From positions 1 through 64,000 of the forward strand of contig CALUQB010000001.1 of the NCBI GenBank assembly GCA_944322815.1: 64,000 nucleotides of DNA, written 5' to 3'. Both the position numbers and the translations under genes were made by a program. Source of the DNA: an uncultured Bacteroidales bacterium (GTDB lineage: Bacteria; Bacteroidota; Bacteroidia; Bacteroidales; UBA932). Below are positions 33,010-43,856 of this stretch, one piece after another. Position 1 is the stretch's first letter, and every line of letters begins with the position of its first letter. The notes under the pieces were generated by a model. The model searched no databases. It was given only the letters and a program-made list of their open reading frames with translations, and had not been told where the DNA came from.

Positions 33010-33789
33010 TTATTTCTTGTCGTCGGCTTTCTCTTCTACCTTGTTTACCTTTACGAGGTTCACATCGAATATGAGGGTGGAGTTAGGCTTGATGGTACCG
33101 GCACCGCGCTCTCCATAGCCAAGTTCTGCAGGGATATAGAGTTTGATGCGGCCGCCTTCACCGACGAGCTGCAGACCTTCTGTCCAGCCTTTGATCACAC
33201 GGTTCATGATCATGCGTACAGGATCTTTTTCAGGATCTGATGCATCGAATTCTGTACCGTCTATCAGTGTTCCTGTGTAGTGTACGTAAACGGTATCCTT
33301 TTCACCAGGCTTCACATCGTTTCCGGCTTCTACTATTTCATACTGCAGACCGCTCTCTGTAGTGATGATGCCGTCTTTCTGTGCGTTTTCCTTCAGGAAA
33401 GCTTCGCTGGCAGCCTTGTTGCTCTCTGCTTCGAAGTTGCGCCTTGCTGAAATGAACTTGTTGAAAAGCTGGTTCATCTCTTCAGGGCTGATTTCGAATT
33501 GATCGTTGAATTCAGGAGAATTCATGTTGCCTTCCGCCTTGATGAAGTCCATCATGCCTTTCTTTACTTTGGCATAGTTCAGGTCTTCCCCGAAGTTGTT
33601 GGCCTTGATGAAATATCCGAAATTGACACCGACCAGATAGCTGACAGAATCAGTCAGGGCCGCATCAGGCATCGAAATAGTGGTGGTTTCTCCGTCTTTT
33701 TCTACTGTGATGCTCTTTGGGGAGCTTGTGCAGCTTGCTGCCATTGCTGCAACGGCAGCTGCTGCCATAAGGATTTTGATTGTCTTCAT
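33010..33789 (-). CDS. FKBP-type peptidyl-prolyl isomerase lipoprotein
   Basis: A 259-residue lipoprotein with lipobox AASC near residue 20. An N-terminal FKBP_N dimerisation helix region (ALTDSVSYLVGVNFGYF, EEMNQLFNKFI) is followed by the FKBP catalytic domain with VYVHYTGTLIDGTEFDAS, VIKGWTEGLQLVGEGG and YIPAELGYGERGAG. This matches Mip/FkpA-like periplasmic folding catalysts. It precedes the DUF3127 gene on the same strand by 36 bases. Confidence 0.93.
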   Translation of the reverse strand: MKTIKILMAAAAVAAMAASCTSSPKSITVEKDGETTTISMPDAALTDSVSYLVGVNFGYFIKANNFGEDLNYAKVKKGMMDFIKAEGNMNSPEFNDQFEISPEEMNQLFNKFISARRNFEAESNKAASEAFLKENAQKDGIITTESGLQYEIVEAGNDVKPGEKDTVYVHYTGTLIDGTEFDASDPEKDPVRMIMNRVIKGWTEGLQLVGEGGRIKLYIPAELGYGERGAGTIKPNSTLIFDVNLVKVNKVEEKADDKK

Positions 33790-33976
33790 ATTATCTGAAA
33801 ATTTATAACTTTCCGTTTTGTCTGATCGTCACACATTCTGCAAATATCGTAAATTTATTTCAGATATTGTACCGGAAAGATCCGTGATGTCCGATATTTT
33901 TCTTTTTTTTTAACTTTCGGCAGGCCGGATTTTGCAGACCGTGCGTGGATTGCCTGATTATTTGTACGGAAAAATA

Positions 33977-34007
33977 TTTGAACGGCTGAAAAAAAAAATT
34001 AACTTAG
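33977..34007 (+). promoter_or_regulatory. Promoter of recQ
   Basis: A -33 TTTG (33977-33980), a 19-base spacer that includes an A10 run, and a -7 TAACTTAG (34000-34007; one mismatch) lie 20 bases before the ATG at 34027. Confidence 0.55.
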
Positions 34008-34026
34008 TAGGACTAAAACCGTCGCT

Positions 34027-36228
34027 ATGGTCATCGATTCTAAGCAGCTTCATCAGAAATTAAGGAAATTTTTCGGTTTCGATTCATTCAAGGGGGATCA
34101 GGAAAAGATTATAACCCATCTGGTTTCGGGACATGATGCGTTCGTCCTGATGCCTACCGGTGGCGGAAAGTCCCTGTGCTATCAGTTGCCGGCCCTCGTG
34201 ATGGAAGGTACGGCGATCGTGATTTCTCCTCTGATAGCCTTGATGAAGAATCAGGTGGATGCTATCCGCGGTTTTGTGTCCGGGAATGACGGTATAGCGC
34301 ATTTCCTGAATTCTTCGCTCTCGAAAGCCCAGCTCAACGAAGTGCGTGAAGACTTGCTGTCCGGGGAAACCAAGCTTCTGTATGTGGCTCCGGAGTCGCT
34401 GACAAAACCGGAGAATGTAGAAATGCTGAAAGAAATCCGGATCTCGTTCTATGCCGTGGATGAAGCGCACTGTATCTCTGAATGGGGACATGACTTCCGT
34501 CCGGAATACAGGCGCATAAAGGAGATAATAGACAGTATCGGCCATGCTCCCGTCATAGCCCTGACGGCCACCGCTACGCCTAAGGTCCAGAGCGACATTC
34601 TCAAGAATCTTGGCATTCAGGATGCGAAAGTCTTCAAGTCTTCGTTCAACAGGCCGAACCTTTACTATGAGGTGAGGGACAAGTCGGATCCGAAGAGGGA
34701 TATCATCAGGTTCATAAAGCAGAATCCGGGCAAGTCCGGCATCATTTACTGTCTGAGCAGGAAAAAGGTGGAGGAGCTGGCTGCCTTGCTGAATATAAAC
34801 GGTATCAAGGCTCTTCCGTATCATGCCGGACTGGATGCGAAGACCAGAGCCGATAATCAGGACAAGTTCCTGATGGAAGAGATAGATGTCATAGTGGCTA
34901 CCATAGCTTTCGGTATGGGAATCGACAAGCCGGACGTGCGTTTCGTCATCCATTATGACATACCGAAGAGTCTCGAAGGGTATTATCAGGAGACAGGACG
35001 CGCAGGCCGGGACGGGGGAGAAGGCAAGTGTATCGCTTTTTACAGCTACAAGGATATCGTCAAGCTCGAAAAGTTCATGCAGGGAAAGCCTGTTTCCGAA
35101 CAGGAAATAGGAAAACAGCTGCTGCTGGAAACCGTCGCGTATGCAGAGTCCAACCAGTGCCGGAGAAAACTTCTTCTGAATTATTTCGGTGAGGATTATA
35201 CGCAGGAGAACTGCGGCTCGTGCGACAACTGTCTGAATCCGAAGAAGCAGTTCGACGGACAGGAGGAAATGTCGCTTATCATAGAACTGGTGGAATCCAT
35301 GCCTGAACATTTCAAGCTCGAGCATCTGGCCAATATCCTGGCGGGCGAGTCCAATGCCATGATCAAGTCATACGAACATGACAAGCTGGAGCTGTTCGGG
35401 GCGGGGAAAGATCATCCGTTCCGATTCTGGTGCGATGTCATACACCAGGGGATAGTCCTGCATTTCCTGGAAAAGGACATCGAGTCATACGGCCTGATAT
35501 ATGTCACGGACAAGGGCCGGGAATTCAATGAACATCCTTATACTGTGATGCTTACCGAGGAAAGGTATTTCGCGGAAGGCGTGGATGACGATGACGACGC
35601 TGCCGGTACCGGTCCGAAGGCCGGCGGAGGCGGAGACCAGATGTTGCTGGCCATGTTGAAAGAGCTCAGGACAGACATGTCGAAGAAGCTGAAACTCCAG
35701 CCGTGGATTATTTTCGGGGACCCGGCTCTGGAAGACATGTCCATCCTTTACCCTGTGTCGCCTGAAGAGTTGAGAAACTGCCAGGGGGTCGGCGAAGGCA
35801 AGGCCAGGAAATTCGGCAAGCCTTTCATCGAGCTTATATCCAAATATGTGGAAGAGAATGAGATAGAAAGGCCTGATGACTTCGTCGTGAAGTCTGTCGC
35901 CAATTCTTCTACGGCGAACAAGGTTTTCATCATACAGGGAGTGGACAGAAAACTGCCGCTGGAGGATATCGCCGGAGCCAAGAGTCTGGAAATGGACGAA
36001 CTCCTGAGCGAAATAGAGACGATAGTGGCATCGGGGACGAAACTGGACCTTAATTATTATATAGAGCAGAACATAGATGATGATGTAGTCGATGAAATAT
36101 ACGATTATTTCAAGGAGGAGGCTTCGTCTGATTCCATTGAAGATGCCTTAGAGGATCTGGAACAGGATTATGAAGAGTTCGAAATCCGTCTGGTGCGTCT
36201 GAAATTCCTGTGTGAAGTGGCCAGCTGA
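34027..36228 (+). CDS. recQ: ATP-dependent DNA helicase RecQ
   Basis: A 733-residue 3'-5' helicase for recombination and fork repair. Walker A lies in LMPTGGGKSLCYQLPAL (residues 41-57), the DEAH box and RecQ aromatic loop in VDEAHCISEWGHDFRPEYRR (from D145), and helicase motif VI in QETGRAGRDG. A zinc-binding RQC region follows (CRRKLLLNYF, then CGSCDNC). The C-terminal third contains an HRDC-like segment (LYPVSPEELRNCQGVGEGKA) after an Asp-rich linker (DDDDDAAG). A final acidic helical region extends beyond the E. coli length, as seen in Bacteroidota RecQ. Confidence 0.96.
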   Translation: MVIDSKQLHQKLRKFFGFDSFKGDQEKIITHLVSGHDAFVLMPTGGGKSLCYQLPALVMEGTAIVISPLIALMKNQVDAIRGFVSGNDGIAHFLNSSLSKAQLNEVREDLLSGETKLLYVAPESLTKPENVEMLKEIRISFYAVDEAHCISEWGHDFRPEYRRIKEIIDSIGHAPVIALTATATPKVQSDILKNLGIQDAKVFKSSFNRPNLYYEVRDKSDPKRDIIRFIKQNPGKSGIIYCLSRKKVEELAALLNINGIKALPYHAGLDAKTRADNQDKFLMEEIDVIVATIAFGMGIDKPDVRFVIHYDIPKSLEGYYQETGRAGRDGGEGKCIAFYSYKDIVKLEKFMQGKPVSEQEIGKQLLLETVAYAESNQCRRKLLLNYFGEDYTQENCGSCDNCLNPKKQFDGQEEMSLIIELVESMPEHFKLEHLANILAGESNAMIKSYEHDKLELFGAGKDHPFRFWCDVIHQGIVLHFLEKDIESYGLIYVTDKGREFNEHPYTVMLTEERYFAEGVDDDDDAAGTGPKAGGGGDQMLLAMLKELRTDMSKKLKLQPWIIFGDPALEDMSILYPVSPEELRNCQGVGEGKARKFGKPFIELISKYVEENEIERPDDFVVKSVANSSTANKVFIIQGVDRKLPLEDIAGAKSLEMDELLSEIETIVASGTKLDLNYYIEQNIDDDVVDEIYDYFKEEASSDSIEDALEDLEQDYEEFEIRLVRLKFLCEVAS

Positions 36229-36286
36229 TTGATATCCGTCTGGTACGTTTTCCCGAAGACAAACGGTTGGATGAGGCCGCCCTCAT

Positions 36287-37117
36287 TTATATGACAGGCG
36301 TCAGTATCAGTTTCCGTCGTGAGAAATGTGCGGTGTGTCTGAATCCGCAGGACCTGATGAATTCCGCATATAGCGGCAAATTTTCACCTACCCTTTCAGG
36401 GTAATGGGAGTCCGATCCCAGACTTATGGCTTCGCCTCCCAGTTCCCTGAATCTCAGGAGAATATTCCTGTCCAGAACAGGGGTGCGGCCGTTGTAGTCC
36501 TGATATGTCTTGGTGTTTATTTCCAGAGCCTTGCCGTTTTCCGCCAGATATTTCAATATACTGTCGAAAATGTCCGGAAAGTCTTTGTAAAATATGCTGC
36601 ATTCGGGATATCCTGCATATCTGGCCACATAGTCGAAATGTCCGGCTATGTCAAAATCTCCAAGCCAGGTCATTTCCTTGTACAAGGTCTCCAGATAGTG
36701 TCCGTATGCTGTCTTCCAGTCTTTTCCCTGGTAGTATCCGCCCCAGAACGGGTCGGTATCGTCCAGATAATGCACTGATGCCAGGATCTCGTCGAATTCG
36801 TTTTCCGCCAGAACTTTCCGTATGCTGTCACGGCTGCGCTCTTCCAGTCCGATTTCTATTCCCTTGAATATTTCCACTTCAGGAATCAGGTTTCTGACCC
36901 TGTCTATTTCCGCCTGCTGGGCGCGGATATCGAACTGTTCCGGTACCAGATGCTCGTGTTCCGCCTTCATCGGCGGCACGTAGAAGTCACAGTGGTCTGT
37001 GAAGCACAGACCTGCCAGTCCGGCTGCCGCCGCGGCCCTGGCAGAGGTTTCGACCGAAGCCTTTTTCCCATCGAAGGAAAACTGGCTGTGGTTATGGTTG
37101 TCGTAGAGTTTCGTCAT
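36287..37117 (-). CDS. PHP-domain histidinol-phosphatase-like protein
   Basis: A 276-residue PHP-domain hydrolase of the HisK/YtvP-like group. Metal-ligand motifs are H8-x-H10 (YDNHNHSQFSFDG), FTDHCDFYVPP, ASVHYLDDTDPFWGG, DIAGHFDYVARY and SLGSDSHYPERVGENL. Such enzymes remove phosphate from histidinol phosphate, but related members have other phosphoester substrates, and no other his genes are nearby. It lies between recQ (convergent) and fhs (same strand). Confidence 0.82.
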   Translation of the reverse strand: MTKLYDNHNHSQFSFDGKKASVETSARAAAAAGLAGLCFTDHCDFYVPPMKAEHEHLVPEQFDIRAQQAEIDRVRNLIPEVEIFKGIEIGLEERSRDSIRKVLAENEFDEILASVHYLDDTDPFWGGYYQGKDWKTAYGHYLETLYKEMTWLGDFDIAGHFDYVARYAGYPECSIFYKDFPDIFDSILKYLAENGKALEINTKTYQDYNGRTPVLDRNILLRFRELGGEAISLGSDSHYPERVGENLPLYAEFIRSCGFRHTAHFSRRKLILTPVI

Positions 37118-37143
37118 GTTCCAGTCTGCTTCCGTTTCGTAGA

Positions 37144-38811
37144 TCAGCTGAGTCCGTCGATTTGTCCGTTTACGATGTCGATGTTCATTGCCTGCGGGAC
37201 TTTTGGCAGTCCCGGCATCCGGATGATGTCGCCGGCTATGGCTACTATCATCTCGGCTCCGGTGTTGATGACCAGATCCCGGATTTCGAATTCGAATCCG
37301 GACGGTGCACCGTATCTTTTCGGATCCTGGGAAAAGGAGTACTGGGTCTTGGCTATGCAGACAGGATAGCCGGAGAGTCCGAGCTGTTTTATCTGCGCCA
37401 GTTTTTTCCTGCTTGCTGCGCTGAATGTCACGGAACCTGCATCATAGATGTTCCGTGCTACGGCAGTTATCTTGTCTTCTATGCTTTCTTCATCGGAGTA
37501 TGTGAATTTCAGCGGTCCGGACGGGTCTTTTTCGATGATGTCCACGACCTGGACAGCCAGTTCCGCCGCCCCTTCCCCTCCGCGGGCGTATGCATCGTTC
37601 ACGGCAAAATATACTCCGAGTTCATGGCAGTGTTCCTCCACCATTCTGATTTCTTCTTCCGTGTCGGATGCGAACTTGTTGAAGCAGACCATGACTGTCT
37701 GCCCGAAATTCCTGAGATTCCGGATGTGACGGTCGAGATTCGCGAACCCTTTTCTGACGCCTTCCGCATCAGGTTCCTTGATCTTGTCCAGAGGGACGTC
37801 ACCGTGCATTTTCAGGCCTTGCAGAGTGGCTACCAGCAGGGTGAGTTTCGGACACAGGCCGCTTTTGCGGCATTTGATGTTCAGGAACTTTTCCGCTCCG
37901 AGGTCGGCGCCGAAGCCTGCTTCCGTGATGACATAGTCTCCGAATGTCATGGCTTCTTTCGTGGCGATGATGGAGTTGCATCCGTGGGCTATGTTCGCGA
38001 ACGGTCCGCCGTGGACGATGGCTGCCGACCCCTCCGTGGTCTGGACGAGGTTCGGCTTGATGGCATCCGCCATCAGGGCAGCCATCGCTCCGGCCACACC
38101 CAGATCATTCACGGTGAACGGCTTGTCATCGAAAGTGTAGCCCAGCGTGATATTCCCTATGCGTCTTTTTACATCCTCCAGATCTTTCGCCAGACACAGT
38201 ATGGCCATGATTTCCGATGCAGGCGTGATGTCGAATCCGGACTCCTGAGGCAGGCCGTTTGTCCTCGGGCCGAGTCCGGTCACCACGTTTCTGAGAGACC
38301 TGTCATTCACGTCCAGCACCCGTTTCCATACGATCTCTTTCAGGGCGAACCCTTCAGACTGATGCTGGTACAGGTAGTTGTCCAGCAAGGCGGCTATCAT
38401 GTTGTGGGTGGAAGTCACTGCATGGAAATCCCCCGTGAAATGCAGGTTTATCTTCTCCATCGGGAGCACCTGCGCATATCCTCCGCCGGCAGCCCCGCCT
38501 TTCAGCCCGAAACATGGTCCCAGGGAAGGTTCCCTGAGTGCCACTACGGCCTTTTTCCCTATTCTGTTCAGCCCCAGCGCCAGCCCGATTGAGGCCGTGG
38601 TCTTTCCGATTCCGGCTTTTGTGGCAGTGATGGCAGTCACCAGAATCAGCCTGCTGTTCTTCACCTTTTCCTCATCCGTTAGTTCTACGGGGATTTTGGC
38701 CATATAGTGGCCGTACTGTTCGATTTTTTCTTCCGGAATCCCTATTCCGGCTGCGATCCCGGTGATTTTCTTCATCCGGATGCTCCTTGCGATTTCGATG
38801 TCTGCCTTCAT
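37144..38811 (-). CDS. fhs: Formate-tetrahydrofolate ligase
   Basis: A 555-residue ATP-dependent ligase that makes 10-formyl-tetrahydrofolate from formate. The P-loop-like [20 protein letters not shown] lies near residues 55-74. Further family segments are [40 protein letters not shown] with IAHGCNS, and [20 protein letters not shown]. The length is normal. The leader between 38811 and 38900 contains a hairpin (CCGGCAG near 38833 and CTGCCGG near 38874) that is not matched to any riboswitch I know. Confidence 0.96.
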   Translation of the reverse strand: MKADIEIARSIRMKKITGIAAGIGIPEEKIEQYGHYMAKIPVELTDEEKVKNSRLILVTAITATKAGIGKTTASIGLALGLNRIGKKAVVALREPSLGPCFGLKGGAAGGGYAQVLPMEKINLHFTGDFHAVTSTHNMIAALLDNYLYQHQSEGFALKEIVWKRVLDVNDRSLRNVVTGLGPRTNGLPQESGFDITPASEIMAILCLAKDLEDVKRRIGNITLGYTFDDKPFTVNDLGVAGAMAALMADAIKPNLVQTTEGSAAIVHGGPFANIAHGCNSIIATKEAMTFGDYVITEAGFGADLGAEKFLNIKCRKSGLCPKLTLLVATLQGLKMHGDVPLDKIKEPDAEGVRKGFANLDRHIRNLRNFGQTVMVCFNKFASDTEEEIRMVEEHCHELGVYFAVNDAYARGGEGAAELAVQVVDIIEKDPSGPLKFTYSDEESIEDKITAVARNIYDAGSVTFSAASRKKLAQIKQLGLSGYPVCIAKTQYSFSQDPKRYGAPSGFEFEIRDLVINTGAEMIVAIAGDIIRMPGLPKVPQAMNIDIVNGQIDGLS

Positions 38812-38947
38812 TGCTGTTCGTTTGATGCCTGCCGGCAGGGAGCGGTCCGCCGCCTTTTCGTCTCTGCCGGACTATCAGTTCCAATAAAGTGGCGAAATTA
38901 CTAAAATTATTTGTATTTTTGTAATTCATTAAAATGAGAAATCGGTT

Positions 38948-39598
38948 ATGATTACATTCGGATTCAGAAATAGGTTCAGCGGCTGGATCAGGGCCGCTAT
39001 CGCAGTCCTGATAGGCTGTATCATGGTTTTCAAGCCGGAAACTTCCCTCATCTTCCTGGTGAAGGTCATCGCTGCCATCATGATAGCGTCAGGCATAGTA
39101 TCCCTGGCATACGGTGTGGCGAACCGCAGGAACGGCGGACTCGGACTGCTGGTATTCAATACCATAGTGGATATCCTCATAGGTGTCCTGCTCTTCGTTT
39201 TCCCTGATGTGGTAGCCAGCTTCGTCATCATCCTGATAGGAGTGGCCCTGCTGATCTTCGGCATATTCCAGATAGCCGCCATGATCAGTGCCTCGGCTTT
39301 CGTCCCTGTCACCGCCTGGTCGTTCCTGCTTCCTGTCATCTGCGCAGGCGGCGGCGTGCTGCTTCTGTTCGATCCTTTCGATGCTGCATCTACCATGACC
39401 CTGGTCGCCGGCATAGCGATCCTGATCTACGGTCTGTCGGAGCTGTTCGCATCATGGAAGATGGCCAGGGCCATGAAAGAATATGAGATCAAGTTTCCGT
39501 CCTCTGACGGAAAGCGCTCGGGAGAAGGCAAGGATTCCGGAATAGATTTCAGCGAAGCCAAGGATGCCGATTTCCGGAAAGTAGACGAGGATAAGTGA
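38948..39598 (+). CDS. HdeD/DUF308-family membrane protein
   Basis: A 216-residue inner-membrane protein with about six hydrophobic segments arranged in repeated pairs. The repeated patterns are AIAVLIGCIMVFKPETSLIF, IVDILIGVLLFVFPDVVASF and GVLLLFDPFDAASTMTL, which match the DUF308/HdeD fold. The C-terminal 40 residues are charged and cytoplasmic. HdeD is linked to acid resistance in E. coli, but the role here is unknown. It precedes dnaG by ten bases. Confidence 0.82.
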   Translation: MITFGFRNRFSGWIRAAIAVLIGCIMVFKPETSLIFLVKVIAAIMIASGIVSLAYGVANRRNGGLGLLVFNTIVDILIGVLLFVFPDVVASFVIILIGVALLIFGIFQIAAMISASAFVPVTAWSFLLPVICAGGGVLLLFDPFDAASTMTLVAGIAILIYGLSELFASWKMARAMKEYEIKFPSSDGKRSGEGKDSGIDFSEAKDADFRKVDEDK

Positions 39599-39608
39599 TG
39601 TCCGGAAG

Positions 39609-41594
39609 ATGATTCCGCGGGAGACTGTCGATAAAATACTGGACTCGGCACAGATTGAGGATGTGGTCGGTGACTTCGTCTCTCTCAAGAGGCGGGGAGC
39701 GAACTTCATAGCCTGCTGTCCCTTCCACAACGAAAAGACTCCTTCTTTCTACGTCTCTCCGGCGAAGGGCATATTCAAATGCTTCGGCTGCGGAAAGTCT
39801 GGTACTGCCGTGGGGTTCGTCATGGAGCATGAAGGTTACACCTATGTGGAGGCTCTGCGGTATCTTGCGAAGAAATACCATATAGAAATAGTTGAAAAGG
39901 AAGAAACTGCCGAGGAGATCGCGAGCAGGCAGCGCAGCGAGAGCCTGTATCTGGTTTCCGAATTTGCCGGAAAGTTCTTTCAGGACAGCCTGAGAACGGA
40001 AGAAGGCAGGATCGGCTATGCCTATTTCAAGTCCAGGGGTCTGGAAGACGCTACTATCGAGAAATTCGGTCTCGGCTGGTCCCTTTCATCCAGGACGTCT
40101 CTCCTCGATGCGGCGCGGAAGGCAGGATACAAGGAAGAATTCCTCATAGACACAGGTCTGTGCTACAGACGTGATGACGGGAAGGTGACTGACCGGTTTT
40201 ACGACAGGGTCATGTTCCCGATACATTCGCCCTCCGGCAGGATTCTGGCATTCGGAGGCCGCACGTTGAGGTCTGACAAGACCGTCGCGAAATACGTGAA
40301 TTCCCCGGAGACGGAAATCTATGTCAAGAGCCGTTCCCTGTACGGGATATGGTTTGCCAGGAATGAAATCGTCCGTCAGGACAAGTGCATCCTGGTGGAG
40401 GGCTATCTGGATGTCATCTCGATGTATCAGCTGGGTATCCATAACGTTGTGGCTTCCAGCGGTACGTCTCTGACAGTGGAGCAGATCCGCCTGATCCGTA
40501 AATATTCGCAGAACGTGACCATCATTTATGACGGGGATCCGGCAGGGATACATGCGGCGCTCAGAGGAATAAATCTGGTTCTCAAAGAGGGCATGAACGT
40601 GAAGGTGGTCCTGCTTCCGGACGGTGATGACCCGGATTCCTATTCCAGAAAGCATACCCTGGAAGAAGTCATGTCCTTTATCGGAAGACACGAGCAGGAT
40701 TTCATCAGTTTCAAGTCCGACATATTGCTGGACGAGGCCGGGAATGATCCCCTGAAGAAAGCCAATCTCATAAACGACATAGCCGACACGGTAGCCATGA
40801 TTCCTGATCCGGTAAAGCGTTCGGTATATGTGGATACCTGCAGCGAAAAGTTCAACATCTCCCCGGACATACTTTTTTCACGTATCAGGCGGACTAGGGA
40901 GGACATGCTGCTGGAAGAACGCAGACAGGAGGAAACGCAGCGGCGCCGCGAGGAACTTGCGTCAGAACTGGCCAAGGACAGCCCTGAAAAGCCAGCTTCC
41001 GCAGCATCCCAGACTGCCGTCACCGATGTGGTGAAACTGGAAGATCCTTTCCTGGCCCCATGCGAAAAAGATCTGCTTGGATTCATAGTGGAAAACGGCC
41101 GGACGCCGCTGGAGTTCGACAGGGATTCCGAATATTATATCCCGGATGACAGGCCTGACACCGTGGCCGAGTTCATAGACAATGCTTTGGCTGCGGGAGA
41201 CGTTTCCTTCTCGAACAGCGCGTACCGGAAGGTTTACGAATTGTATTTCGACCTGTATGACCAGGGCCTGACGCAGACGCAGATCCAGACCAGGCTCATG
41301 AACAGCCAGGATCCCGACATTGCCGCCGTGGCGGCCGACCTGCATGTAGACAAATATTTGCTTACGGTCGAGAATTATCGGAGGTCGCTGACATCTGTTG
41401 CGACACAATTGATTATCTTTGTGCCGAAATCCATACTTGCTTATCAGAGCAAGCGTCTGGACAAGATGTCCAAAGATCTGTCGCTGCAGCTTGCCTCCTC
41501 TTCCGATCCTGACGAGCAGGTCAGGCTTCTGGAGAAGATGAATGCGCTGAACAAGGCCAGGACGGTGATCAACAACAGGCTGGGACGTGTATGA
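39609..41594 (+). CDS. dnaG: DNA primase
   Basis: A 661-residue primase that lays RNA primers for replication. The N-terminal CHC2 zinc domain shows FIACCPFHNEKTPSFYVSPA and KCFGCGKSGTAVGFVM. The catalytic core contains FHSPSGRILAFGGR-like (IHSPSGRILAFGGRTL) and the TOPRIM motif ILVEGYLDVISMYQ with TIIYDGDPAGIHAA. A C-terminal helicase-interaction region follows a charged linker near residues 430-465. The start ATG lies ten bases after the upstream gene stop. Confidence 0.97.
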   Translation: MIPRETVDKILDSAQIEDVVGDFVSLKRRGANFIACCPFHNEKTPSFYVSPAKGIFKCFGCGKSGTAVGFVMEHEGYTYVEALRYLAKKYHIEIVEKEETAEEIASRQRSESLYLVSEFAGKFFQDSLRTEEGRIGYAYFKSRGLEDATIEKFGLGWSLSSRTSLLDAARKAGYKEEFLIDTGLCYRRDDGKVTDRFYDRVMFPIHSPSGRILAFGGRTLRSDKTVAKYVNSPETEIYVKSRSLYGIWFARNEIVRQDKCILVEGYLDVISMYQLGIHNVVASSGTSLTVEQIRLIRKYSQNVTIIYDGDPAGIHAALRGINLVLKEGMNVKVVLLPDGDDPDSYSRKHTLEEVMSFIGRHEQDFISFKSDILLDEAGNDPLKKANLINDIADTVAMIPDPVKRSVYVDTCSEKFNISPDILFSRIRRTREDMLLEERRQEETQRRREELASELAKDSPEKPASAASQTAVTDVVKLEDPFLAPCEKDLLGFIVENGRTPLEFDRDSEYYIPDDRPDTVAEFIDNALAAGDVSFSNSAYRKVYELYFDLYDQGLTQTQIQTRLMNSQDPDIAAVAADLHVDKYLLTVENYRRSLTSVATQLIIFVPKSILAYQSKRLDKMSKDLSLQLASSSDPDEQVRLLEKMNALNKARTVINNRLGRV

Positions 41595-41621
41595 TATGGA
41601 ACAGTAAAATTTATTCATTAT

Positions 41622-43808
41622 ATGGAAAAGAATCATAAGAGAACTCTGGTGACCTGTGCGCTTCCGTATGCCAACGGACCTGTGCACATAGGTCATCTTG
41701 CCGGTGTGTATGTGCCGGCGGACATATATGTCAGGTATCTGAGGATGAGAGGGGAAGACGTGCTCTTCATCTGCGGTTCGGACGAGCATGGTGTGCCTAT
41801 CACCATCAAGGCCAGGAAGCAAGGCTGCACTCCTCAGGATGTAGTGGACAAATATCACGGCATCATCAAACAGTCGTTTGCAGGACTCGGCATCAATTTC
41901 GACATATATTCCAGGACGACATCAGACATACATCACAGGAACGCGGCGGAGTTTTTCCGCAAACTCTATGATGACGGGAAATTCATCGAGAAAGAGAGCG
42001 AGCAGTACTATGATGAAGAAGCGAAGACCTTTCTGGCCGACCGCTATATCGTGGGTACCTGCCCTAAATGCGGGAACGAGGGTGCATACGGGGACCAGTG
42101 CGAGAAATGCGGAAGCACACTCAGTCCCGACGAACTGATAAACCCGAAATCGGCCCTGAGCGGAAGCCAGCCGGTGAAAAAGAAGACCAGGCACTGGTAT
42201 CTTCCTCTGGATCAGTATGAACCATGGCTGAAGGACTGGATTCTCGAAGGCCACAAGGAATGGCGTTCGAACGTTTACGGACAGTGCAAATCCTGGATCG
42301 ACGGCGGTCTGCAGCCGCGTGCCGTGAGCCGCGATCTCGACTGGGGTGTGCCTGTGCCTGTAGAGGGTGCGGAAGGGAAGGTGCTGTATGTGTGGTTCGA
42401 CGCCCCTATCGGCTATATCTCGAATACCATCGAGCTTCTTCCGTCCAGCTGGGAAAAATGGTGGAAATCCGAAGATACGAAGCTTGTCCACTTCATAGGA
42501 AAGGACAATATCGTCTTCCATTGCATCGTTTTCCCGTCCATGCTGAAAGCCCACGGCGGCTATGTACTGCCGGACAATGTCCCTGCGAACGAGTTCCTGA
42601 ACCTCGAAGGGAACAAGATTTCCACATCGAAGAACTGGGCAGTCTGGCTGAACGAATATCTGGAGGAGTTCCCCGGCCAGGAGGATGTGCTCCGCTACGT
42701 GCTATGCGCAAATGCTCCCGAGACGAAGGACAACGACTTCACATGGAAGGACTTCCAGGCCCGCAACAACAGCGAACTCGTCGCCATTCTCGGAAATTTC
42801 GTGAACCGTGCCGTAGTGCTGACGCACAAATATTTCGGTGGCAGGGTACCTGCCAATGCGAAACCGGAGCCGGTCGATGCCGAGACTCTGGCCCAGATCC
42901 CTGTCCTCAAAAAGGCGGTGGAGGACAATATCGCGCACTACAAATTCCGTGAGGCCCTCAAGGAGGCCATGAACATCGCCCGTATAGGAAACAAGTATCT
43001 GACCGACACAGAGCCATGGAAAGTGGCCAAGACAGATATGGACAGGACGGCTTCCATACTGAATGTCTCCCTGCAGATATGCGCTGACCTGGCGATAGTC
43101 TTCGAACCTTTCCTTCCGTTCTCTGCCGAAAGGCTCCGTCATATCCTGAATGTGGATATCAAGGCGGGTACCGACCATCGCGCCGGTGAAGAAGGTACCT
43201 GCGGTGAAAATATCTTCAAGGCAGGTGAGTCTGCTGCCCTGCATACTGTTCCGTGCGGAGAGTCCGGGCATGACGGCGGGGAAAGACCGGTTCTGTCATG
43301 GGACGATCTCGGTTCGGAAACCATTCTGGCTGAAGGACATCAGCTTGGAGAGGCCGTGCTGCTTTTCAGCAAGATAGAGGACAGCGTAGTTGAGGCCCAG
43401 GTGGCCAAGCTGGAGGCAGCCAAGGCTGCCAATGAGGCTGCAGCCCATGAGGAGGAGGCGCACAGGGTCGCACCGCAGAAGCCTGAATGCACTTTCGAGG
43501 ACTTTGAGAAGATGGATATCAGGACAGCCACGGTTCTGGAGGCCGAAAGGGTGCCTAAGACCGACAAGCTGCTGAAACTGACCATCGATACAGGCATTGA
43601 CAAGAGAACCATAGTATCAGGCATAGCCGAATACTATACTCCGGAGCAGATGCTCGGCCGCCAGATATGCATTCTGGCGAATCTCCAGCCACGGAAGATC
43701 CGCGGCATAGAGTCCAAGGGCATGATCCTCATGGCCCGTCAGGGTGACGGCAAGATGCGCTTCATCACTCCTGAGGAGACTCTGGCGAACGGAGCGGAGA
43801 TAGGATAG
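41622..43808 (+). CDS. metG: Methionyl-tRNA synthetase with C-terminal tRNA-binding domain
   Basis: A 728-residue enzyme that charges tRNA-Met. The HIGH motif lies in [20 protein letters not shown], the zinc knuckle in [18 protein letters not shown] and the KMSKS-type loop in [15 protein letters not shown]. The C-terminal 110 residues are the EMAP-like tRNA-binding domain ([20 protein letters not shown]). Between catalytic body and linker, residues about 512-550 hold an unusual Gly/Glu/Cys-containing stretch ([20 protein letters not shown]) not typical of other Bacteroidota MetG as I recall them. It follows dnaG by 27 bases. Confidence 0.97.
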   Translation: MEKNHKRTLVTCALPYANGPVHIGHLAGVYVPADIYVRYLRMRGEDVLFICGSDEHGVPITIKARKQGCTPQDVVDKYHGIIKQSFAGLGINFDIYSRTTSDIHHRNAAEFFRKLYDDGKFIEKESEQYYDEEAKTFLADRYIVGTCPKCGNEGAYGDQCEKCGSTLSPDELINPKSALSGSQPVKKKTRHWYLPLDQYEPWLKDWILEGHKEWRSNVYGQCKSWIDGGLQPRAVSRDLDWGVPVPVEGAEGKVLYVWFDAPIGYISNTIELLPSSWEKWWKSEDTKLVHFIGKDNIVFHCIVFPSMLKAHGGYVLPDNVPANEFLNLEGNKISTSKNWAVWLNEYLEEFPGQEDVLRYVLCANAPETKDNDFTWKDFQARNNSELVAILGNFVNRAVVLTHKYFGGRVPANAKPEPVDAETLAQIPVLKKAVEDNIAHYKFREALKEAMNIARIGNKYLTDTEPWKVAKTDMDRTASILNVSLQICADLAIVFEPFLPFSAERLRHILNVDIKAGTDHRAGEEGTCGENIFKAGESAALHTVPCGESGHDGGERPVLSWDDLGSETILAEGHQLGEAVLLFSKIEDSVVEAQVAKLEAAKAANEAAAHEEEAHRVAPQKPECTFEDFEKMDIRTATVLEAERVPKTDKLLKLTIDTGIDKRTIVSGIAEYYTPEQMLGRQICILANLQPRKIRGIESKGMILMARQGDGKMRFITPEETLANGAEIG

Positions 43809-43856
43809 GGGCCATGGACAAGTGCCTGCCGTTGCGAACTTAATCCGGCTTTCATC

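Noticed and set aside
37162..38592. 476-codon plus-strand reading frame opposite fhs
   Set aside because: Shadow of the conserved formate-tetrahydrofolate ligase; no domain, signal or ribosome-binding context.
38811..38900. Tetrahydrofolate riboswitch upstream of fhs
   Set aside because: A hairpin is present, but the conserved THF-riboswitch core sequences were not found; left as an unassigned leader stem.
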